From Agromyces sp. Leaf222 (GTDB taxonomy: Bacteria; Actinomycetota; Actinomycetes; Actinomycetales; Microbacteriaceae): a stretch of DNA of 64,000 nt. The stretch covers positions 929,651-993,650 of the forward strand of contig NZ_LMKQ01000001.1 of NCBI RefSeq assembly GCF_001421565.1. The letters run 5' to 3'. The position numbers and the translations under genes were made by a program. Below, in pieces: positions 51,328 to 60,205 of this stretch. The notes beneath the pieces were generated by a model. That model was given only the letters and a program-made list of their open reading frames with translations. It was not told the origin of the DNA and ran no database searches. The number at the start of each line of letters is the position of its first letter. The first letter of the stretch is position 1.

Positions 51328-52434
51328 GTGCACCTGAAACCGGCTGCGGCCGTCACCGCCTCGCTGCTCCTGCTCGCCCTCACGGCGTGCACCGCTCCCA
51401 TCGCCCCCGCGACGCCGACGCCGAGCGCGTCGCCGACCGAGTCGACGCCCGCGCCCGAGCCGGTGCTGCTCTCGTGCGACGACCTCGCACCGACCGATCT
51501 TCTGGCTGCCGCGCTCGAGGGTGCCGACGGGGTCGCGGTGCAGCCGGTGCCCGCGGTGAACCGCGCAGACGTGTTCGACGGCGTGCTGCTCGAGGGCGCG
51601 GGCGGGTTGCCGTGCTCGTGGCGGGTCGGGTCGGGCATGCCCGAGTACAACGCCCCGAGCGACTGGGCGTACCTGCGCATCGACGTGCTGCCGGGCGCCG
51701 CCGACCAGTGGGTGCCGCTGTGGGCGGGCGACTCGCCGTCGACCGACACCCGCACCCTCGCCGGCATCGAGGCATCCGTCTCGGGTGGCGACCCCGGCTG
51801 GTCGATCTCTGCGCCCGTCGGCGAGAGCTGGGTGGTCGCGAGCCTGAGCGCCGCGGCCCTGACCTCGACCGGCGGCCGCTTCGCCGGGCTCGACGCCGAC
51901 GCGATCATCGGCAGGCTCGCGGATGTCGCCGAGTCGGCGTTCACCGCCGTGCAGGCGGCGTCACCGGCGCAACTCGCCTGGCCGGCCGTGGAGCCCAGGC
52001 AGACGGATGCGGTGTGCAACGGCGGACTCGACGAACAGGGCATCGTCGCCGCGCTGCAGCTGCCGGCCGACGCGGGCGTCGAGTACACGACCGTCGATCC
52101 GACGGCCGAGGCGCCGTCGTACTTCAGCGAGGCGGTGCACGCCGCGGCGCTCGCGTTCGACTGCGAGCTCTGGGTCGACGGGATCCCCAGCGTCACGATC
52201 ACGACGGCGCGCGGCTTCTCACCGCTCTTCGACCGCTTCGGCGCACCCGACGGCGATGTCGGCCTGACTCCGTTCGACCTGGCGGATGCCCCGGCGGATG
52301 CCGCCGCGGTCGTCGCCGTCGCCCACGACGGGCCGGCGTCGCCCGCGTACCTGAGCATCGGCGCCACGCTCTACGAGATCCAGGGCGACGGGGCGCAGGC
52401 GGTCGCCCAGGCGATCGTGGCGCAGACGTACTGA
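51328..52434 (+). CDS. Secreted lipoprotein of unknown function
   Basis: This 368-residue protein has a signal peptide and lipobox (LALTAC), a Pro/Thr/Ser linker (about 22-44), then a folded part with four cysteines that could form two disulfides (LLSCDDLAP, LPCSWRVG, AVCNGGL, FDCELW). No named domain was recognised. The GTG start fits a leaderless transcript (TAGCGT, six bases, GTG). It is divergent from the OmpR-type regulator gene. Confidence 0.8.
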   Translation: MHLKPAAAVTASLLLLALTACTAPIAPATPTPSASPTESTPAPEPVLLSCDDLAPTDLLAAALEGADGVAVQPVPAVNRADVFDGVLLEGAGGLPCSWRVGSGMPEYNAPSDWAYLRIDVLPGAADQWVPLWAGDSPSTDTRTLAGIEASVSGGDPGWSISAPVGESWVVASLSAAALTSTGGRFAGLDADAIIGRLADVAESAFTAVQAASPAQLAWPAVEPRQTDAVCNGGLDEQGIVAALQLPADAGVEYTTVDPTAEAPSYFSEAVHAAALAFDCELWVDGIPSVTITTARGFSPLFDRFGAPDGDVGLTPFDLADAPADAAAVVAVAHDGPASPAYLSIGATLYEIQGDGAQAVAQAIVAQTY

Positions 52435-52495
52435 CGGCGCGGCGGAAGTTCGCGGAACCGGCCGCGCGCACCGACGCAGCGCGCAGAATGGGGTC

Positions 52496-52846
52496 ATGGT
52501 CGAGATCTCCGACGACGACTTCGAGCGCATGGTCGCCGACGAGTTCGATGCGCTGCCCGACGAGATGGTCGAGGGGCTCGAGAACGTCGCGATCCTCACG
52601 GCGAACCAGCCGGTCGGCCAGCGGCCGCGGCTCTACGGCCTGTACAGCGGCCGCCCGCTGAAGACCCGCGGCGTCTACGGCTACGGCGAGCTGCCCGACC
52701 GCATCACCCTGTTCAAGAACACCATGGCGGAGCACAGCGCCGACCTCGACGCCCTGCGCGCCCGCGTGCGCATCACGCTCGTGCATGAGATCGGCCACTA
52801 CTTCGGCCTCGACGACGCGAAACTCGGGGAGCTGGGCTGGGCGTAG
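52496..52846 (+). CDS. Zincin-like metallopeptidase family protein
   Basis: This 116-residue protein contains the zinc motif H97-E-I-G-H101 near its end, followed by YFGLDD, as in the small actinobacterial zincin-like family. These are short for peptidases and may need a partner; the physiological substrate is unknown. The start fits a leaderless transcript (CAGAAT, six bases, ATG). Confidence 0.85.
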   Translation: MVEISDDDFERMVADEFDALPDEMVEGLENVAILTANQPVGQRPRLYGLYSGRPLKTRGVYGYGELPDRITLFKNTMAEHSADLDALRARVRITLVHEIGHYFGLDDAKLGELGWA

Positions 52847-52901
52847 GGCGCCAGCCGAGCGTGGCACCGGATGCGGGTGGCGCTGCTTCCGGCAGCGCTC
52901 G

Positions 52902-53480
52902 TCAGCTTCCGAGGTCGGGTCGTGGCGGTGCCGGCGGCGCTTGGGGGAGTCCGACCTTCAGGATCCTCTCGACCATGCGCACCGCACGATCGGGGAGGAG
53001 ATCGGCCGGGTAGTACGACTCGTAGAGCGCCTCGGCATCGTCGACCGTGGTGATGCCGCCGATCGCCATGAGGTTCGCGAGATCTCGTTCGTCGCGCCCG
53101 GGCCGGTTCGCCCGGAGCTTCATCACGAGCATCGCCTCGGCGGAGGCGACCTGAACGACGACCGTTCCGTCGTCGTACAGGGTGTGCCAGTCGGTCACGG
53201 CCGCGCCGTATTCGGGGATGAAGCCCGATGCCTTCGAGTTGAGCCAGTCTTCGGGCCAGCCGTTCTCGGCGGCGATCGCCCGGCCGGCTTCGAGCACCGG
53301 TTCGGCGTCGCCGATCGGCCGGGCGTCGATGTCGACGGTCGATTCGCGTTCGAAGTAACGCAGGGCGAGGGCTGCTCCGCCGATGATGCGCAGGCCGGTC
53401 GGGCCGTCGGTCTCCCGCAGCTTCGCGATGAGCTGCCGAAGCCCGTCGATGAGCCCGTCGCGGTCGAATCGCGTGGTCAT
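52902..53480 (-). CDS. Nucleotidyltransferase-fold protein (possible toxin of a TA pair)
   Basis: This 192-residue protein has the nucleotidyltransferase hallmarks IIGGAALALR (residues about 32-41) and the metal-binding D50-I-D52, with a later ADLLPDRAVRMVERIL tail. It resembles the AbiEii/MenT-like and DUF6036 proteins found in toxin-antitoxin and abortive-infection pairs. It overlaps an upstream HTH gene by four bases. Whether it modifies tRNA, as MenT toxins do, is unknown. Confidence 0.78.
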   Translation of the reverse strand: MTTRFDRDGLIDGLRQLIAKLRETDGPTGLRIIGGAALALRYFERESTVDIDARPIGDAEPVLEAGRAIAAENGWPEDWLNSKASGFIPEYGAAVTDWHTLYDDGTVVVQVASAEAMLVMKLRANRPGRDERDLANLMAIGGITTVDDAEALYESYYPADLLPDRAVRMVERILKVGLPQAPPAPPRPDLGS

Positions 53481-54052
53481 GCGCTGACCAACGTGTCTGC
53501 ATCGATGAGCACGCCGCGTCGCAGGAACTCCGGCGGAACCCGGTGAAGCTCGGGCGTGAGCGTGTAGGGCCCCTCGCCGACTGCCCACCGTCGGCGCAGG
53601 GTGCGCGTCGGACTGTTCGCCCAGTCGGGTACCGGAAGGTGCTCGGTGACCAGGTGGTGTGCGACGACTGCGGCGATCGCGGCGTCCCATTGCTTGCTGC
53701 CGGTGGGTTCGGGCTCCGAGATCGTGAGCGCGAACCGAACCGCACCGTGTTCGGCGTGCAGGTTGTCGCTGAGCTGGATGAATCGGCGCAGTGCGAGCTC
53801 TTCGCGGCCGTCGAGCACCGCGAATCGGATGTCGGCGGCGACGGCCGCCGCGTCGTCGCGAACGCTCGGCACGGCGATCAGGCGGTGACCGGTCGCGCGG
53901 AGCGCTCGCTCCACGGCATCGAACGAAGGATTCTGGTGCCCGCGTTCGATCAGCGACAGATGGGACTGCGACAGCTCGGCGCGGCGCCCGAGCGCACCCT
54001 GCGTCAGCCGGCGGCTCTTGCGGGCGGTGCGAATCAGGCTGCCTGCGCTCAT
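53477..54052 (-). CDS. XRE-type HTH protein, possible antitoxin
   Basis: This 191-residue protein has an XRE helix-turn-helix at residues 5-60 (LIRTARKSRRLTQGALGRRAELSQSHLSLIERG) and a C-terminal domain of about 120 residues of unknown type. The ribosome site GGAGGTG precedes the ATG, and the promoter is unusually AT-rich. It is the first gene of the pair and the plausible antitoxin and autorepressor of the nucleotidyltransferase. Confidence 0.83.
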   Translation of the reverse strand: MSAGSLIRTARKSRRLTQGALGRRAELSQSHLSLIERGHQNPSFDAVERALRATGHRLIAVPSVRDDAAAVAADIRFAVLDGREELALRRFIQLSDNLHAEHGAVRFALTISEPEPTGSKQWDAAIAAVVAHHLVTEHLPVPDWANSPTRTLRRRWAVGEGPYTLTPELHRVPPEFLRRGVLIDADTLVSA

Positions 54053-54066
54053 CGATCCACCTCCAG

Positions 54067-54086
54067 TATTCGATCTATCTAATATA
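54067..54086 (-). promoter_or_regulatory. AT-rich promoter of the HTH/nucleotidyltransferase pair
   Basis: TATTCGATCTATCTAATATA is one of the most AT-rich stretches in the window. On the minus strand it offers TATATT and TAGATA as -10 candidates, with direct GATCTATC-like half-sites. Confidence 0.5.
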
Positions 54087-54242
54087 AGCCGCGCTTGCGC
54101 GTGTGTCACCCCTTCGGGGAGGGGAAGCCCTGCCCATTCCCACCGCACCGGGCGGCTGGATAGGCTCGCGCCGCGCGCAGTTGCGCAGCTCACCTCGGAT
54201 GCCGCGGCATCCATCGACCGTCCGAAACGGAGTAGTGCGACC

Positions 54243-54731
54243 ATGATCAAGCTGAGGAGGGGCGTCGCCGGAGCCATGACCGCGCTCGCGATCGCCGGGC
54301 TGTGTGCGATCGCGCCGGCCACTGCGGCGAACGCGGCCACCGGTGCGACCGGCAAGGGCTGCACGGCCTACCAGTACTCGTCGGGCGGCTACTCGACCTG
54401 CGTCGGCTACATCCAGCGCATGCTGAACGGCATCGCCGCAACCCGCGGCGGCAGCTACGGCGGCTACCAACTGGCCGTCGACAACAGCTTCGGCGCCAAC
54501 ACCAACACGAACGTGCGACGTTTCCAGAGCTACACCGGCCTGGTCTCCGATGGCATCGTCGGCCGCAACAGCTGGAACCAGCTCTGCCGCTACGCAGGCA
54601 CCCGCTCGTTCGCCGTGTACAACGCCTCGGCACTGCAGAAGTCGGCGTGGCAGGCCGCCTACGACGCCGGATGCTACGTCGACAAGCCCGTCGGCAGCGG
54701 CGCCGGCATCCAGGTCATCTCGCGGTACTGA
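54243..54731 (+). CDS. Secreted peptidoglycan-binding-domain protein
   Basis: This 162-residue protein has a cleavable signal peptide (about 1-31, ending ANAAT), then a peptidoglycan-binding type-1 domain (CVGYIQRMLN, then NTNVRRFQSYTGLVSDGIVGRNSW) with four cysteines that may pair. There is no catalytic domain. It would bind the cell wall outside, perhaps as an autolysin helper or phage-lysin-like remnant. A strong terminator follows. Confidence 0.83.
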   Translation: MIKLRRGVAGAMTALAIAGLCAIAPATAANAATGATGKGCTAYQYSSGGYSTCVGYIQRMLNGIAATRGGSYGGYQLAVDNSFGANTNTNVRRFQSYTGLVSDGIVGRNSWNQLCRYAGTRSFAVYNASALQKSAWQAAYDAGCYVDKPVGSGAGIQVISRY

Positions 54732-54773
54732 CGCACCACTGCTCGGCGGCAGAGCCCTGGAGCGTAACGAACC

Positions 54774-54828
54774 GAGGACCCCGGCTCTTCACGAGATCCA
54801 CGTGATCTCCCGAAGAGCCGGGGTCCTC
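54774..54828 (+). terminator. Long perfect hairpin after the wall-binding protein gene
   Basis: Perfect 17-base arms (54774-54790 and 54812-54828) start GAGGACCCCGG and have a nested GAGATC/GATCTC stem inside the loop. It also stands at the end of the convergent amidohydrolase gene and may serve both. Confidence 0.78.
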
Positions 54829-54859
54829 TGCGTGCGGGTTCCACGCGATGCGAGCGGAT

Positions 54860-56482
54860 TCAGCTCAGGTCGAACTCCGGCACGCGATCGACCACCACGT
54901 CGCCGTCGACGACCGTCAGGAGCACGGGCGTCGTGGCGAACTCGTCAGGGTCGGTGGTGAGCGGATTGTGCGCGAACGCCGTCAGGTCGGCGCGCATGCC
55001 GGGCGCGATGACGCCTCCCTCTTCGCCGACGGAACGCCAGAACTCGCTGGTGTAGCCCTCGACGGCGGCCGCGGCGGAGATGGCCTGTCCTGGGAGGACC
55101 GGTTCCACCTCGGGCCTGCCGGACGGACGCCGGAGCACCGCCGAGACGAACGAGGTCCGCGGGTCGTACGGGGCGATCGGCCAGTCGGAGCCGAGCGTCA
55201 CGATCGCGCCGCGGCGACGGAGGTCGCCGACGCGCCAGGCCCGGTCGGCACGTTCGTCGCCGAGCCGGGTCGACCAGTTGTCGGTGTGGTCGGCGCGGGT
55301 GTAGTGCGTGCAGTGTGTGGGCTGCATGCTGACGGCCACCCCTGCCGCGACGATCGTTTCGAGCACCGCGTCCGGCAGTGTCTCGACGTGCTCGATGCGG
55401 TGCTGCGTGCCGTTGACCTGCAATGCGGCGAGGGTCTCGGCGACGAAGGCGATGCCCCGATCGCCGATCGCGTGCGTCGTGGTCGGAATGCCGCGCTCAT
55501 GGAAGAACGCGACGGCTCGGCGGTACTCGCCTTCATCGAGCCAGAGCGATTCCGTCGATTCGCCGCGAGCGTCGGGCTCGAACAGCCAGGCGGTGCCGTT
55601 GTCGACGGTGCCGTCGATCATGAGCTTGACGCCGCGAACGTGCCAGCGTCGGCCTGCCCGTTCCTGCAGCCCGACGATGTCCTGGAGGTCCTCATCGGTG
55701 AAGCCGGGCATGACGAACGGCGAGATGCGAAGCCGGATGGCGGACTCTCCCCGGCGCTCGAGTTCTTCGAGCAGTGCGAAGGAGTCGGGCGCGGTCAGGT
55801 CGAGCATCTGGCCCGCGACCAGGCCGGCCTCGGCCATGCCGCGGAACAGGGCTTCCAATGCCCCGACCCGCTCGTCGAACGTCTGCGTGGGGAGGTGGTT
55901 CCAGAGCAGGGTCACCGCGCTCATCTCGAGCAGGAGTCCGGTGGGCTCGCCGTTCGCATCCACGGCGACGCTGGAAGCGTCCGGGAACGTCTCCCGGCCG
56001 GTGATTCCGGCGATGCGCAGCGCCTCCCGTGAGGCCAGGGCGGAATGGCCGTCGAACATCGTGAGGAAGATCGGGCGCGCGTCCTCGATGCCGTCGAAGA
56101 GTGCGAACGAGGCCTCGCCGGCGCCGAACGCATTGAGGTCGAGTCCCCAGCCGACGACCCAGGAGTCGTCGGTCTCGGTGATGTGCGACACGAGCGCCGC
56201 GCGTACTTCGTCCAGGGACTGCAGCCCTGACAGGTCGACGCCCCTGGTCAACTGGAGCCCCATGATCGGGTGGATGTGCGCGTCGATGAACCCGGGTGCG
56301 AGCGTGGCTTCGCCGAGGTCTACGACGCGGCCGGCCTGCCACTCCGCGCCGTCGCCGTCTCCGACCTCGACGATGACGCCGTCCCGGATCGCGACGAAGC
56401 CGGGGGCGGCCTCCGATTCACCACTGATGACCTCAGGGGTGAGCACGGCGCCCGCCCGGATGAGCAGGTCGCCGGTGCTCAT
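54860..56482 (-). CDS. Amidohydrolase of the YtcJ-like group
   Basis: This 540-residue metal-dependent hydrolase has the first metal motif GFIDAHIHPIMG near residue 70, the later HAIGD and IEHVETLP motifs and LGSDWPIAPYDP near 450. YtcJ-like enzymes cleave amide bonds of N-substituted compounds (formamides, hydantoin-like). Its start overlaps the APC transporter gene by four bases, so it probably acts on what that transporter imports. The operon has LacI-type sites in front. Confidence 0.87.
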   Translation of the reverse strand: MSTGDLLIRAGAVLTPEVISGESEAAPGFVAIRDGVIVEVGDGDGAEWQAGRVVDLGEATLAPGFIDAHIHPIMGLQLTRGVDLSGLQSLDEVRAALVSHITETDDSWVVGWGLDLNAFGAGEASFALFDGIEDARPIFLTMFDGHSALASREALRIAGITGRETFPDASSVAVDANGEPTGLLLEMSAVTLLWNHLPTQTFDERVGALEALFRGMAEAGLVAGQMLDLTAPDSFALLEELERRGESAIRLRISPFVMPGFTDEDLQDIVGLQERAGRRWHVRGVKLMIDGTVDNGTAWLFEPDARGESTESLWLDEGEYRRAVAFFHERGIPTTTHAIGDRGIAFVAETLAALQVNGTQHRIEHVETLPDAVLETIVAAGVAVSMQPTHCTHYTRADHTDNWSTRLGDERADRAWRVGDLRRRGAIVTLGSDWPIAPYDPRTSFVSAVLRRPSGRPEVEPVLPGQAISAAAAVEGYTSEFWRSVGEEGGVIAPGMRADLTAFAHNPLTTDPDEFATTPVLLTVVDGDVVVDRVPEFDLS

Positions 56483-57957
56483 CGCTCGACCTCGGAGAAC
56501 TCGCTGGCGCCGCCGATCCTGGCATAGACCTCCGGACGGGTGCGCTTCCAGATCAGGGCGAGCACGACGCCGACCACGAAGGTCACCGGGGTGATGGCGA
56601 CGACGATCACGTTGACGACCGGTCCACCTGCGGTGAGCATGTCGAGGCTCGTGCACAGGAGCCAGAGCACGCCGGTCATCGCGAGGCCCGCGACCACGGC
56701 GGAGGGGATGACGAACCAGCGGCGCGCGATGTCGCGGTTGCGCACGAAGAACACCACGACGGCCAGGCACGTGAGCACCTGCAGGAAGAGGATGCCCAGC
56801 ACGCCCGGGCTGTTCACCCAGAGGAGCAGCTGCATGTAGGGATCGAGGCCGGCCATCGCGAAGAAGGCCACCACGACGACGGCGAGGATCGTCTGCAGGA
56901 TGCCCGAGACGTACGGCGAGCCGGACGTCGGGTGCGTGCGGCTCAGCGAGACGGGAAGAACGCCGTCACGCGCCATCGAGAACGTGTAGCGGTTGATGGC
57001 GTTGTGGAAGGCGAGCTGCGAGGCGTACACGCTGGTGAGGATCAGCAGGTACATGGCGAGTTCGGCCCAGGCGCCGAGGTAGTGGCCCGCCTGTGCGAAG
57101 ACGAGTCCGGCCGGGTTCTCAGCAGCCAGGTCGACGGCGTTGGTCTCGCCGAGCGAGATGATGACCGCCCAGATGATGAAGCCGTAGAAGATCGCCATGA
57201 ATGCGACGGAGATGTACGTCGCACGCGGGATGGTGCGCTCGGGGTCGCGCGCCTCCTCGCGGTAGAGGGCGGTCGACTCGAAGCCCATGAACGCGGCGAA
57301 GCCGGCGCCGAGGATCGCGAAGAGGCCGGGGTTGAGCATCGCATCGGGCGTGAAGCTGCCGAACGTGATGCCCTCGGCGCCGCCCTGCGCCAGGACGACC
57401 ACGGCGAATATCACGAGGATGAGCGCCTCTGCGCCGAGCAGGACGCCGAGTACCTTGGCGCCGACGTCGACGCCCCGATAGGCGACGAAGAAGACCGCGA
57501 AGATGCCGACACCGGCGATCGCCCACCAGGGGATGTCGATGCCGAACTGCGTGAGGAACATCTCGTGGCCCTGGGCGCCGAGAAGACCGTACAGGCCGAT
57601 CTGCAGCGCGTTGTACGAGACCAGCGCGACGAACGAGGAGCCCAGGCCCGCGGCCTTGCCGAGCGCTTGCGCGATATAGGTGTAGAAGCCGCCGAGCGCC
57701 TTGACGTAGCGGGTCATGGCCATGAACGCGATCGCGAAGATGCCGAGCACGATGCCGGCCACCGTGTAGACGATCGGTGCCGCGATGCCGCCGATCAGGA
57801 TCGCGATCGGCGCGACGCCCGCGACGATGGTGAGCGGGGCGGCCGCCGAGATGACCATGAAGACGATGCCGCCGGTACCGAGCGCGTTCGTCCGCAGGGC
57901 GTGGGGTTGCCCCTCAGCCACAGGGGGGTCCATCCGGGGAGAGTCGATGATGCCCAA
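56479..57957 (-). CDS. APC-family amino-acid/amine permease
   Basis: This 492-residue permease has about 12-13 hydrophobic segments and the APC opening GTGGIVFMVISAAAPLTIVAG. The conserved FMGFESTALYREEARDPERT region lies near residues 222-241. It would import an amino acid or amide by proton symport for the following amidohydrolase. The first gene of the operon, it begins just after the divergent LacI-type operators. Confidence 0.9.
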   Translation of the reverse strand: MGIIDSPRMDPPVAEGQPHALRTNALGTGGIVFMVISAAAPLTIVAGVAPIAILIGGIAAPIVYTVAGIVLGIFAIAFMAMTRYVKALGGFYTYIAQALGKAAGLGSSFVALVSYNALQIGLYGLLGAQGHEMFLTQFGIDIPWWAIAGVGIFAVFFVAYRGVDVGAKVLGVLLGAEALILVIFAVVVLAQGGAEGITFGSFTPDAMLNPGLFAILGAGFAAFMGFESTALYREEARDPERTIPRATYISVAFMAIFYGFIIWAVIISLGETNAVDLAAENPAGLVFAQAGHYLGAWAELAMYLLILTSVYASQLAFHNAINRYTFSMARDGVLPVSLSRTHPTSGSPYVSGILQTILAVVVVAFFAMAGLDPYMQLLLWVNSPGVLGILFLQVLTCLAVVVFFVRNRDIARRWFVIPSAVVAGLAMTGVLWLLCTSLDMLTAGGPVVNVIVVAITPVTFVVGVVLALIWKRTRPEVYARIGGASEFSEVER

Positions 57958-58011
57958 ACCAAGCTCCTTCGCTTGCGTGGTCGCGTCGCGAGAAGGGGGT
58001 TCCCCGCGAGG

Positions 58012-58056
58012 TGAATCGATTATGCACGCTGCATCCGCAATTGCATAATCGATTCA
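58012..58056. promoter_or_regulatory. Paired LacI-type operators (15-bp inverted arms)
   Basis: TGAATCGATTATGCA (58012-58026) and its exact complement (58042-58056) each contain the palindrome AATCGATT. The centres are 33 bp apart. Lying between the regulator gene and the permease operon, they are probably two sites of the LacI-family protein. Confidence 0.72.
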
Positions 58057-58087
58057 TCATCGAGGTTCGGCATCGACATCTGACGCG

Positions 58088-59104
58088 TCAGCGGAGGGTG
58101 CGCACGCGCATGGTCGATGCCCGAGGAATGAGCGTGACCGGCATCTCGACCGTCGCCCCGGCCTCGATGGTGCCGTCCAAGGCTCCGGCCAGGAGGTCCA
58201 TGCAGCGACGACCGAAGTCGCGCGGAGCCAAGTCGAGTGCGGTGATCGACGGCTCCGTGACGGCGAGCGCATCCCCGTCGACGTAGCTGGCCAGCATCAT
58301 GTCGGGGCCGACCTCGATGCCTGCCTCGCGGAGGGCGTCGAGCGCCATGAGGGCGACGCCGTCGGCGCCGCCGACGATCGCATCGACCTCGCCGAGATCG
58401 GCGACGAATGCGGCGACGAGCTCGCGGTTCTCCTGCGGCGTCGCGTGAAGGGTTCCGGCCGCGAGGCGCGGTTCGATGCCGCGCTCGGCGCACCAGTCCG
58501 CGTAGCCCTCGTGCATCTGGCGACCCCACGCGATCGAGTGGTCGGGCAGGATGCAGGCGGGATGCCGACTCCCGTGCTCCCAGAGGTGGTCGAGGAGCAC
58601 TCGCATTCCTGCCCGGTGATCGGACTGCACGAGGCCGAACGGCGAGGGCAGTCCCGCCGGTGATCCCTCGCCGCTCACAACCGGCGCCCGCCCGCGAAGC
58701 AGTCGCTCGACGATCGGGTCGCCGTCCATCGGGTCGACCATGATGAAGCCGTCGAGGTGCTCGGTGATGCCCGAGCGAGGAGCGAAGGCGGTCGGCATGA
58801 GCGTGACGAGCAGGTCGGATGACTGCGCCTGCTCCACCGCGCCGAAGGCGACGTCCATGTAGTACCGGGAGCTCAACGTGTGGTCGGGAATGTAGATGCC
58901 GACCGCGCCGGAGCGCGCCGTGCGGAGATTGCGTGCCGAGACGTTGACGACGTAGTTCAACTCGTCGGCCGCCGTGCGAACACGCTGACGCGTCTGCTCC
59001 GACATGCGGCCCTTGCCGTTGAGCGCCAACGACGCGGTCGCTCTCGCGACGCCGGCCCGATCGGCGACGTCTTGCAGGGTCGGGACCGCCGAACGGCTCT
59101 TCAC
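58088..59104 (-). CDS. LacI-family regulator of the amidohydrolase/permease operon
   Basis: This 338-residue regulator has an N-terminal HTH (TLQDVADRAGVARATASLALNGKGRM) and an effector domain of sugar-binding type. It is read in the same direction as the permease operon, with the two-site operator just after its end. Although LacI-type, its target is an amide/amino-acid system, so the effector may be the amidohydrolase substrate or a product. Confidence 0.88.
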   Translation of the reverse strand: MKSRSAVPTLQDVADRAGVARATASLALNGKGRMSEQTRQRVRTAADELNYVVNVSARNLRTARSGAVGIYIPDHTLSSRYYMDVAFGAVEQAQSSDLLVTLMPTAFAPRSGITEHLDGFIMVDPMDGDPIVERLLRGRAPVVSGEGSPAGLPSPFGLVQSDHRAGMRVLLDHLWEHGSRHPACILPDHSIAWGRQMHEGYADWCAERGIEPRLAAGTLHATPQENRELVAAFVADLGEVDAIVGGADGVALMALDALREAGIEVGPDMMLASYVDGDALAVTEPSITALDLAPRDFGRRCMDLLAGALDGTIEAGATVEMPVTLIPRASTMRVRTLR

Positions 59105-59263
59105 CGTCTCAGTCTAGGCATGCCGTGCGTCAGTCGGACGGCGTCGAGACCTCTTCGCGACAGGCCGAGGTCGTCGAGGCGGCCGAACGAGTTGGGGCTG
59201 GGCGCGACGACGCGGCGTCAACACGCGACATGCGCTCACCCATGCCGCAAGTACCATGACCGG

Positions 59264-60157
59264 GTGGACTTCTCCTTCGCCTTCACCCCCGACCTCATCG
59301 CCGTCTTCGTGACCCTGTTCGTGCTCGAGATCGTGCTGGGTGTCGACAACGTCATCTTCATCTCGATCCTCGCGTCGAAGCTGCCGAAGGAGCAGCAGGC
59401 GAAGGCCCGCAACCTGGGCCTGACGCTCGCGATGGTGATCCGCGTGGTGCTCGTGTTCTTCGCCGGGTGGATCATCACGCTGAAGGAGGACGTGGTCGTC
59501 TGGTTCGGCATGGGCTTCTCGGTGAAGGACTTCATCCTGATCGCCGGTGGCCTCTTCCTCGTCTACAAGGCGGTCACCGAGATCCACCACAAGCTCGAGG
59601 GCGCCGAAGAGGAGCACGGCGGCGCGCCGAAGCGCATCACGTTCGGCTCGGTGCTCATCCAGATCCTCCTGCTCGACATCGTCTTCTCGCTCGACTCGGT
59701 CATCACGGCAGTCGGAATGACCGAGAACCTCATCGTCATCGTCACCGTCGTGGTGCTCTCGTTCGGCATCATGCTGTTCGCGTCGCGCTTCATCTTCACC
59801 TTCGTGAACCGCCACCCCACGGTGAAGATGCTCGCGCTGTCGTTCCTGCTGCTCATCGGCGTGTTCCTCATCGCCGAGGGCTTCGGCGTGCACATCGACA
59901 AGGCGCTCATCTACGCGCCGATGGCGTTCGCGATCCTCGTCGAGGCGCTGAACCTCGTCGCGTCCGGCCGCAAGGCGAAGCGCGAGCAGCGCCGTCAAGA
60001 GGCCGTGCACCTTCGCCCGCAGTACCCCGGGGTCGACGAGTCGGTCGCGGTCGCGGCCGCCCTGTCGAAGGGCGAGGGTGCCGGCTCGGTCGGCCTCTCG
60101 CGCCGCCCGGTCGAGGGCGATTCGGATGCCGCAGAGGAGCGTGCCGGGCTCGGCTGA
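59264..60157 (+). CDS. TerC-family integral membrane protein
   Basis: This 297-residue TerC-family protein has the signature VLEIVLGVDNVIFISILASKLPKEQQ in the first segments and LLDIVFSLDSVITAVGM in the middle, with seven or more membrane segments. TerC relatives export manganese or aid metallation of secreted enzymes. The GTG start fits a leaderless transcript (TACCAT, six bases, GTG). A charged cytosolic tail of about 60 residues follows the last membrane segment. Confidence 0.92.
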   Translation: MDFSFAFTPDLIAVFVTLFVLEIVLGVDNVIFISILASKLPKEQQAKARNLGLTLAMVIRVVLVFFAGWIITLKEDVVVWFGMGFSVKDFILIAGGLFLVYKAVTEIHHKLEGAEEEHGGAPKRITFGSVLIQILLLDIVFSLDSVITAVGMTENLIVIVTVVVLSFGIMLFASRFIFTFVNRHPTVKMLALSFLLLIGVFLIAEGFGVHIDKALIYAPMAFAILVEALNLVASGRKAKREQRRQEAVHLRPQYPGVDESVAVAAALSKGEGAGSVGLSRRPVEGDSDAAEERAGLG

Positions 60158-60205
60158 GCCCTTTGATGGGCCGGTCGCGGAGGCGGCGCCGTCAGGCGTC
60201 GACGC

